Shown here piece by piece: positions 58,389-64,000 of a stretch of 64,000 nucleotides of DNA. The stretch lies in assembly GCF_021233415.1 (NCBI RefSeq), contig NZ_CP089466.1, positions 310,001 through 374,000 of the forward strand. The letters are read 5' to 3'. A model generated the notes under the pieces. It was not told the DNA's origin and did not search any database. It was given only the letters and a program-made list of their open reading frames with translations. The first letter of the stretch is position 1. Each line of letters begins with the position of its first letter. The translations under genes and the position numbers were made by a program. The DNA comes from Halobacterium litoreum. GTDB taxonomy: Archaea > Halobacteriota > Halobacteria > Halobacteriales > Halobacteriaceae.

Positions 58389-58910
58389 CTACAGCAGCCG
58401 ATAGCCGTCCGCCGTCGCCGTCAGTTTCCCCGCACGGACGAACTTCTCGAGCGTACGCTCGACGTACGCCTCGCCGACGTCGTGCTCGGCGGCGAACGCC
58501 TTCACCTCGCGCTCGCTCGGCTCGTCGAGTTCGCGGAGCGCCGTCTCAACGGCCTCCCGCTTCCCGAGGCTGCGCGACGACCGGGAGACGCGCTCTGTGA
58601 CGCCCTCGACCTCGTCGGTGTCGACGCCCGACCGGTCGAGGTACTCGTCGTCGGTCATCCCCGCGTCGTCGACGTAGTCGTCGAGCTCCGCGAACGACTC
58701 GACCTCCGCGAACGCGTCGCCGTGCCCCGACCGGTTCGCGAGCATCGACGCCCGCACCTCGCGGGCGTGGTCCTCGTCCTCGGTGGTGACGAACTGCTTG
58801 AGGTTCCCGAACTGGTGGCGCGTCTCGCAGCGCGGACACCCCGTGGTGTCGGGACGCCCCTCGACTATCCAGAGCGCCGAACAGTCCGAACACCCGACCA
58901 CCGCGTACAT
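58389..58910 (-). CDS. Zinc-ribbon plus helix protein (DUF5817-like)
   Basis: A 173-residue protein. The N-terminal zinc ribbon has CSDC and CPRC pairs at about residues 7-10 and 25-28; the middle is acidic and flexible, and the C-terminus (ALRELDEPSEREVKAFAAEHDVGEAYVERTLEKFVRAGKL) reads as a winged helix. I believe this is the haloarchaeal DUF5817 family. A nucleic-acid-binding role is likely from the two modules. Divergent in function from neighbours, with its own promoter. Confidence 0.75.
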   Translation of the reverse strand: MYAVVGCSDCSALWIVEGRPDTTGCPRCETRHQFGNLKQFVTTEDEDHAREVRASMLANRSGHGDAFAEVESFAELDDYVDDAGMTDDEYLDRSGVDTDEVEGVTERVSRSSRSLGKREAVETALRELDEPSEREVKAFAAEHDVGEAYVERTLEKFVRAGKLTATADGYRLL

Positions 58911-58948
58911 GCAGGGGAGTCGGTCGCCGTATCGGATAAACTACCGGG

Positions 58949-60424
58949 TCACCCCTTCACCGTCACGAGCGGTTCGAGTCGCGCCACCGTCGTCCCGATG
59001 CCGAGCGCGTCAGAGACGCGCACCACCTCGTCCACGTCCTTGTACGCGCCCGGCGCCTCCTCCGCGAGCGTCGCTTCCGACCGCGCCGCCACCGTCACGC
59101 CGCGCTCCCGCAGCGACTCCCGGAGTTCCCCCACCGGGTAGTCCTTCTTCGCTTGCGTCCGTGAGAGTCGGCGGCCCGCCCCGTGCGCCGTCGACCCGAA
59201 CGTCAGTTCCATCGAGCGCTCGCCGCCCGCGAGCACGTACGAGTGCGTGCCCATACTCCCCGGGATGACGACCGGCTGGCCCACGTCCCGGTACGCCTCC
59301 GGAACTTCGGGGTGTCCGGGCGGGAACGCGCGCGTCGCGCCCTTCCGGTGGACGAGCACGCGCTCGCCGCCGTGTTCCTCGACCTTCGCGACGTTGTGGC
59401 AGACGTCGTACACCAGTTCCACGTCGCCGTGCCCGAGGTCGTGGGTGAAGGCGTCCCGTACGGCCTGCGTGACGCCCTGTCGGTTCGCCCACGCGAAGTT
59501 CGCGGCGGCGCGCATCGCGTCGAGGTAGCGCTCCGCGAGGTCGTCCCCGAGCGGCGCGTACACCAGTTGTCGGTCGGGGAGCGCGTCGACGGCCTCGGGG
59601 TACGCGCGCTCGAAGCGCCGCACGTACTCCGTACACGTCTGGTGGCCGAGCCCCCGAGAGCCCGTGTGGACGAGGACGCAGACCTGCTCCTCGCGCAGGC
59701 CGAACGCGTCCGCGGTCGCGTCGTCGTAGACGTCGGCGACGCGCTGGACTTCGAGGAAGTGGTTACCGGACCCGAGCGACCCCACCTGATTCAGGCCGCG
59801 GTCGACTGCCTTCGGCGGAACGGCGCCGGGGTCGCCGTCGAGGCGGCCGCCCTCCTCGCAGTGCGCGAGGTCGTGGTCGGTCGCGTACCCCTCGCGGCGC
59901 ATCCACGCGAGGCCGTCGTCGAGGATGCCGAGCACGTCGTCGCGGTCGGTGTCGACGTAGCCGCCCTTCCCGAGTCCAGCGGGCACGCGGCGGGACAGCG
60001 ACTCCGCGAGTTCGTCCTCGCGGCCGCGGAGGGCTTCGCGGTCGAGGCCGGTGCGGAGCAGGCGTACGCCGCAGTTGATGTCGAACCCGATGCCGCCCGG
60101 CGACACCACGCCGTCCTCCCGGCCGACCGCGGCGACGCCGCCGATGGGGAACCCGTACCCCTGGTGGCCGTCCGGCAACACGAGCGCGAACCGCCGGATG
60201 CCCGGCAGCGTCGCGACGTTCCGCACCTGTTCGAGGGTGAGGTCGCCGGTCGACTGCATCTCGTCCAGCAGGGCGTCGCTGGCGTAGACGCGCGCCGGCA
60301 CCCGCATGTCGCCCTCCTGCGGGAGTTCGTAGACGTTCTCCTCGACTGCCGCCGGTTCGAACTCCGGGCCGGCGTCGGCGTCCGTGTCGGGTTCGCCGTC
60401 GCCGCCGGCGTCGGGGTCGGTCAT
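58949..60424 (-). CDS. rtcB: tRNA-splicing RNA ligase RtcB
   Basis: A 491-residue GTP- and Mn-dependent ligase that joins tRNA exons and repairs cleaved RNA. DINCGVRLL (Asp115, Cys118), GSLGSGNHFLEVQ, HTGSRGLGHQ, HNVAKVEEHG, HRKGATRAFPPGHP, PGSMGTHSYVL and HGAGRRLSR (with the guanylylated His) are all present. A disordered acidic N-terminus (about 1-25) is a halophilic addition. It overlaps the CBS gene start by four bases, so the two are coupled. Confidence 0.96.
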   Translation of the reverse strand: MTDPDAGGDGEPDTDADAGPEFEPAAVEENVYELPQEGDMRVPARVYASDALLDEMQSTGDLTLEQVRNVATLPGIRRFALVLPDGHQGYGFPIGGVAAVGREDGVVSPGGIGFDINCGVRLLRTGLDREALRGREDELAESLSRRVPAGLGKGGYVDTDRDDVLGILDDGLAWMRREGYATDHDLAHCEEGGRLDGDPGAVPPKAVDRGLNQVGSLGSGNHFLEVQRVADVYDDATADAFGLREEQVCVLVHTGSRGLGHQTCTEYVRRFERAYPEAVDALPDRQLVYAPLGDDLAERYLDAMRAAANFAWANRQGVTQAVRDAFTHDLGHGDVELVYDVCHNVAKVEEHGGERVLVHRKGATRAFPPGHPEVPEAYRDVGQPVVIPGSMGTHSYVLAGGERSMELTFGSTAHGAGRRLSRTQAKKDYPVGELRESLRERGVTVAARSEATLAEEAPGAYKDVDEVVRVSDALGIGTTVARLEPLVTVKG

Positions 60425-61629
60425 CCGCGCTCACCCGGCCCCGAGAGGTACCAGCCGTAGAGTTTGTGCGCGGTGCGCTCCTCGCGGTCGCGGCCCTTCT
60501 TCGCGCGACCCCGCGTCTTCCCCTCCAGAATCTGGCGCTCTACCACGTTCGCCGCGAGGCGGAACGCGTGGGCGGCGCCGTACCCCTCGCCCGTGCCGAC
60601 GAAGTGGCCCTTGTCCGTGAACAGGCGGATGCGCGCGAGCATCAGCGGCGTGCCGCGCAGGCGCTCCTCGTGTTCGTGGAAGTAGACGTTCGCCTCCAGC
60701 AGTTGCATCGCGTCGTACTTCGAGACGATGGCCTCGATGCCGTCCCGGAGTTCGTCCATCGAGAGGTCGTCCATCAGGTCCTTGTGGTGGACCTGCACGT
60801 CGGGTTTCCGCTCGTCGGTCCACGTCAGCGACCGGAGCGCGTCCGTTTTCGTGACGATGCCCGTCGGGCGTTCGCGCTCGGTGACCACCAGCGAGGAGAC
60901 GCCGCGGTCGAGCATCGTCCCCACGGCGTCCCCGAGCGGTGTCTCCGGCGTCGTCGCCTCCACCACGTCGGTCATCACGTTCCGCACGGGTACATCCAGC
61001 ATCGAGTCGCGGTCGCCCTCGCGCGCCCCGAACCCGCCGTGACTCCGCCCCTCGCGGAAGCCGCTGTCGCCGCCCGAGGACCGGGAGACGGCGCGCGTGG
61101 TGACGCCGAGCAGGTCGTTCACGCTGACGACGCCCGCGGCCTCACCTCGGTCGTCGACGACGGGGAGGTGGGAGATGCGGTGTTCGCGCAGGCGATTCAG
61201 CGCGGTGCCGACGGTCGAGGACGGCGACAGCGTCACGGGGTCGTCGGTCAGCACGTCCGCGACCGACAGCACGTTCAGGTTCGACGCGACAGCGTCGAGC
61301 ACGCCGTCGGCGGTGACGACGCCGACGAGGTTCTCGCCCTCGAACACCGGGAGCAGGGTGGTCTGTCCGCCGATGAGGTGTCGGGCCACGGCCCGGACGT
61401 TCGTCGTCGGGGAGACGGTGGGGACGTTCCAGACGAGCGACCCGACTTTCGTCTTCGGGGTGACGTGGGACCGGAGGAACTGGCGCTCGGTGACGACGCC
61501 CTCGTAGCCGTCGCCCGCGACGACGACGGCCTTCGCGTCGGTGTCGCGGAACCGCGCCGCGAGCTTCGACGCCGGTTCGTCCGGGGAGACGGTCACGAAC
61601 TCAGTGGCGTACACGTCCTCGATGTTCAT
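60421..61629 (-). CDS. CBS-domain protein with HPF-like C-terminal domain
   Basis: A 402-residue protein. Four CBS motifs are readable: VYATEFVTVSPDEPASKLA, LVWNVPTVSPTTNVRAVA, VLTDDPVTLSPSSTVGTAL and VMTDVVEATTPETPLGDAV. The last ~110 residues (from VQVHHKDLMDDLSMDELRDGIEAIVSKY, EANVYFHEHEERLRGTPLMLARIRLFTDKGHFVGTG, NVVERQILEGKTRGRAKKGRDREERT) resemble the hibernation-promoting-factor fold with a basic RNA-binding tail. CBS pairs bind adenine nucleotides. Coupled to rtcB. The HPF link is fold inference. Confidence 0.8.
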   Translation of the reverse strand: MNIEDVYATEFVTVSPDEPASKLAARFRDTDAKAVVVAGDGYEGVVTERQFLRSHVTPKTKVGSLVWNVPTVSPTTNVRAVARHLIGGQTTLLPVFEGENLVGVVTADGVLDAVASNLNVLSVADVLTDDPVTLSPSSTVGTALNRLREHRISHLPVVDDRGEAAGVVSVNDLLGVTTRAVSRSSGGDSGFREGRSHGGFGAREGDRDSMLDVPVRNVMTDVVEATTPETPLGDAVGTMLDRGVSSLVVTERERPTGIVTKTDALRSLTWTDERKPDVQVHHKDLMDDLSMDELRDGIEAIVSKYDAMQLLEANVYFHEHEERLRGTPLMLARIRLFTDKGHFVGTGEGYGAAHAFRLAANVVERQILEGKTRGRAKKGRDREERTAHKLYGWYLSGPGERG

Positions 61630-61780
61630 GTCGGGAACGACGGCGGAAACGGGATTCAGCGCTTTTACCAGACGGTTGCCCGTTGTCGACCGGCCGCGGT
61701 GTCTCGACGGGCCGTGGCCACCAACTGGCCAACACCTGTCAATTATCTATTCACTCGGCGCGGTCGAAACGTCCCGTGGT
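61630..61780 (+). promoter_or_regulatory. Promoter region of the E1 operon
   Basis: CAACTGGCCAACACC and TCAATTATCTATTCAC at about 61728-61753 form a good AT-rich TATA region about 30-45 bases before the E1-alpha ATG. It lies between this operon and the divergent CBS gene. Confidence 0.45.
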
Positions 61781-62809
61781 ATGCTCACAGCCGACACGAT
61801 GCGGGACCTCTACGACGACGTGGTCACCGCACGCTACTACGAGGAGCGACTCCAAGAGGAGTACCTGGAGGGGAAACAGCCGGCGTTCGACATCTCCGCG
61901 GGCCCGATTCCGGGCGAACTCCACCTCGCCGCCGGCCACGAGGCCGCCGGCGCGGGCGTCTGCGCGCACCTCCGGGACGACGACACCGTCACCGCGCCAC
62001 ACCGACCCCACCACGTCGCCATCGCGAAGGGCGTCGACTTAGAGAAGATGACGGCCGAAATCTTCGGACGCGAGACCGGGCTCTGCTCGGGGAAGGGCGG
62101 CCACATGCACCTCTACGACCCGGACGTGAACTTCGCGTGCTCGGGCATCATCGCGCAGGGCTGTCCGCCCGCCGTCGGGGCCGGCCTCGCCGCGAAGAAG
62201 CGCAACACCGACGCCGTCGCCGTCTCCTACCTCGGCGAGGGCGCAATCGACCAGGGCGGCTTCTTCGAGTCGCTGAACTTCGCGGCCGTCCACGACCTCC
62301 CGGTCGTGTTCGTCGTGGAGGACAACGACTGGGCCATCTCGATGCCCCAGGAGCGCGTCACCGACGTGGAGAACGCCGCCGACCGCGCCGGCGGCTTCGA
62401 CCTGCCCGGCGAGCGCGTCGAGTTCGACGACGTCTGTGCGGTGTACGAGGCCGCCGAGGACGCCGTCGGGCGCGCCAGGAGCGGCAACGGCCCGACGCTG
62501 CTGTCGGTGCAGGTCCACCGCCGCATGGGCCACTTCATGGGCGACGCCGAGGCGTACCGGCCCGACGAGGACGTCGAGCGCGCGCAGAACCTCGACTGCA
62601 TCCCGCGACTCGAGGACGACCTGCGGCAGGCCGGCGTGAGCGACGACGAACTGATGGAGATTCGGGAGGCCGCCGAACAGCGCGTCGACGACGCCATCGA
62701 GTGGGCGAAAGACCAGCCCGAACCGGCGCCCGAGGCGACCTACGAGGACGTGTTCTCGAACCCGCCCCAGGGCCGCCCGATGGCCGCCGAACAGGGGGGT
62801 GACGAGTGA
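61781..62809 (+). CDS. 2-oxoacid dehydrogenase E1 alpha subunit (acetoin/branched-chain type)
   Basis: A 342-residue thiamine-diphosphate E1-alpha. ThDP motif from GEGAIDQGGFFESLNFAA (152-169) to EDNDWAIS (180-187); GKGGHMHLYDP and HRMGHFMGD are also diagnostic of the acetoin-dehydrogenase-like subclass. It starts an operon with E1-beta (overlapping TGATG) and a lipoyl protein. Its neighbours are not diagnostic of the substrate; acetoin or branched-chain oxoacids are candidates. Confidence 0.9.
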   Translation: MLTADTMRDLYDDVVTARYYEERLQEEYLEGKQPAFDISAGPIPGELHLAAGHEAAGAGVCAHLRDDDTVTAPHRPHHVAIAKGVDLEKMTAEIFGRETGLCSGKGGHMHLYDPDVNFACSGIIAQGCPPAVGAGLAAKKRNTDAVAVSYLGEGAIDQGGFFESLNFAAVHDLPVVFVVEDNDWAISMPQERVTDVENAADRAGGFDLPGERVEFDDVCAVYEAAEDAVGRARSGNGPTLLSVQVHRRMGHFMGDAEAYRPDEDVERAQNLDCIPRLEDDLRQAGVSDDELMEIREAAEQRVDDAIEWAKDQPEPAPEATYEDVFSNPPQGRPMAAEQGGDE

Positions 62810-63828
62810 TGAGCCAGCAGGCCAGCGAGCGCGAGGTGACGATGAGTCGCGCGATGGTCGACGCCATCGCGACCGAGATGCGCGAGAACGACGAGGTGTT
62901 CTACATGGGCGAGGACGTCGCCGACTACGGCGGCATCTTCGACTCCACGCAGGGCCTCCTAGACGAGTTCGGACACGACCGCGTGATGGACGTGCCCATC
63001 AGCGAGACGGCGTACATCGGCGCCGCGACGGGCGCCGCGATGGAGGGGATGCGCCCCATCGCGGAACTGATGTTCACCGACTTCCTGGGGGTGTGCTTCG
63101 ACCAGATATACAACGCGATGGCGAAGCACACGTACATGAGCGGCGGGCAGGTCTCGGTGCCGATGGTCCTCACCACGGCGGTCGGCGGGACGTACAACGA
63201 CGCCGCCCAGCACTCCCAGACGCTGTACGGGACGTTCGCCCACCTCCCCGGAATGAAGGTCGTGGTGCCGTCGAACGCCCGCGACGCGAAGGGCCTGATG
63301 CACGCCGCCATCCGGGACGACGACCCGGTCGTCTACATGTTCCACAAGCGCTTGATGGGACTCGGGTGGATGCCCGCCCCGGAGGGCCCGAAGACCGCCG
63401 TCCCCGAGGAGGACTACGAGGTGCCAATCGGGGAGGCCGAGGTGAAACGCGAGGGGGCCGACGTGTCCATCGTCACGCTCGGCCTGCACGTCCACCGCGC
63501 GCTGGCGGCCGCCGAAACGCTGGCCGACGACGGCGTCGACGCCGAGGTTATCGACCTGCGGTCGCTCGTCCCGCTGGACCGCGAGGCGATTCTCGACTCG
63601 GTGCGGAAGACGGGCCGCCTCGTCGTCGTGGACGAGGACTACCACTCCTTTGGCCTCACCGGCGAGATTTCCGCGCTCGCCACGGAGCGCGCGTGGGACG
63701 ACCTCGAAGCGCCGCCCGAGCGCGTCGCCAGCCCCGACGTGCCGATTCCCTACTCGCGGCCGCTCGAACAGGAGTTCCTCGCCGATAGCGAAGATATCGC
63801 CGACGCCGCCAACCGCGTCACAGAATGA
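62809..63828 (+). CDS. 2-oxoacid dehydrogenase E1 beta subunit
   Basis: A 339-residue E1-beta that completes the active site with alpha. MGEDVADYGGIFDSTQGL, FPFCD-like GMRPIAELMFTDFLGVCFDQIYNAMAKHTYMSGGQ, VVVPSNARDAKGLMHAAIRDDDPVVYMFHK and DLRSLVPLDREAILDSVRKTGRLVVVDED are family landmarks. The ATG at 62809 shares its first base with the alpha stop. Its own stop overlaps the next start by four bases. Confidence 0.94.
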   Translation: MSQQASEREVTMSRAMVDAIATEMRENDEVFYMGEDVADYGGIFDSTQGLLDEFGHDRVMDVPISETAYIGAATGAAMEGMRPIAELMFTDFLGVCFDQIYNAMAKHTYMSGGQVSVPMVLTTAVGGTYNDAAQHSQTLYGTFAHLPGMKVVVPSNARDAKGLMHAAIRDDDPVVYMFHKRLMGLGWMPAPEGPKTAVPEEDYEVPIGEAEVKREGADVSIVTLGLHVHRALAAAETLADDGVDAEVIDLRSLVPLDREAILDSVRKTGRLVVVDEDYHSFGLTGEISALATERAWDDLEAPPERVASPDVPIPYSRPLEQEFLADSEDIADAANRVTE

Positions 63829-64000
63829 CCGACGTCGACCCAGCGAGCGTCTGGCCCGAGGACGCCGACGACGTCGACGAGGCCGTCGTGGCGAACTGGT
63901 TCGTGCGCGACGGCGCGAGCGTCGAGGAAGGCGAGACGGTCGCCGAGATTCAAATCGAGAAGGTGAGCGTGGACGTGCCCGCGCCCGCCTCGGGGACGAT
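63825..64000 (+). CDS. Lipoyl-domain protein, start of E2 acyltransferase, partial
   Basis: The first 58 codons are present. They form a lipoyl domain: VANWFVRDGASVEEGETVAEIQIEKVSVDVPAPASG, where the Lys in EIEKVSV is the lipoylated residue. A short acidic lead precedes it. It may be a full E2 acyltransferase or a stand-alone lipoyl carrier; the window ends before the peripheral-subunit or catalytic domain. Coupled to the E1 beta gene by ATGA. Confidence 0.88.
   Translation, partial: MTDVDPASVWPEDADDVDEAVVANWFVRDGASVEEGETVAEIQIEKVSVDVPAPASGT

Noticed and set aside
60466-62802. A 778-codon plus-strand frame opposite the CBS gene
   Set aside because: It is antisense to the CBS gene and out of frame with E1-alpha, and its composition (His/Arg-rich, no acidic bias) is not that of a haloarchaeal protein.

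Overview
The window is chromosomal DNA of a halophilic archaeon (class Halobacteria). The evidence is very high GC, acidic proteins rich in Asp and Glu, Tat-type lipoproteins, a CetZ tubulin-like protein, both FO synthase subunits of coenzyme F420 synthesis, archaeosine radical SAM enzyme RaSEA, type IV GTP cyclohydrolase (MptA), an archaeal HMG-CoA reductase and many leaderless haloarchaeal-style promoters. The species cannot be fixed from the sequence. About 85 protein genes, two tRNA genes (Leu-UAA, Ile-GAU) and several families of structured non-coding repeats are supported. No rRNA, CRISPR array, transposase or integrase gene is visible.

Layout. 0-6.4 kb: partial 2Fe-2S ferredoxin, methyltransferase, acyl hydrolase, RaSEA, VanZ-like and MscS-like membrane proteins, purC. 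6.5-12.6 kb: F420 block (cofH, cofG, cofC) with membrane proteins, running into a predicted surface protein coupled to cetZ. 12.8-21.4 kb: NAD-dependent epimerase, ABC permease, thymidylate kinase, an orphan E1-alpha, a TrkA protein with two stand-alone RAM-domain proteins, two CrcB fluoride channels, a PcrB/GGGP-synthase-like protein. 21.4-26.7 kb: a structured intergenic region and tRNA-Leu, ferredoxin, cyclophilin, TrpD2-like protein, fused siroheme decarboxylase (AhbA-AhbB type), tRNA-Ile. 26.8-30 kb: FxsA, DUF255 protein, TrmB regulator. 30.0-30.9 kb: a one-gene AT-rich island coding a probable nucleotidyl-cyclase/palm-fold protein, the least host-like DNA in the window. 30.9-43.2 kb: mptA, NAD kinase, KaiC-family ATPase, UspA, HerA-like ATPase, inositol-phosphatase-family enzyme, a lone NuoH, ABC exporter, NurA. 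43.7-50 kb: phosphoglycerate mutase, SMR transporter, TrmB regulator, nadA-nadB-nadC. 50.1-56.5 kb: amidohydrolase, thiamine-binding pair, ABC-2 exporter with its own divergent regulator and a palindromic operator. 56.5-64 kb: HMG-CoA reductase, RtcB RNA ligase coupled to a CBS-domain protein with a hibernation-factor-like tail, and the start of a 2-oxoacid dehydrogenase operon cut by the window end.

Working together: cofG/cofH/cofC make the F420 chromophore and its phosphoenol-type side chain precursor; nadA/B/C with NAD kinase make NAD(P); mptA and RaSEA bear on folate and archaeosine; HerA and NurA are the two halves of an end-resection machine, placed about 5 kb apart.

The most interesting unexplained signals are (1) the AT-rich island gene, (2) a hairpin element found three times, each time just 3' of a gene and in the sense orientation, (3) a 126-nt region with perfect 22-bp arms and nested hairpins, (4) two ~250-280 bp inverted-repeat elements with diverged relatives, and (5) a palindrome built from the 3' end of tRNA-Leu.
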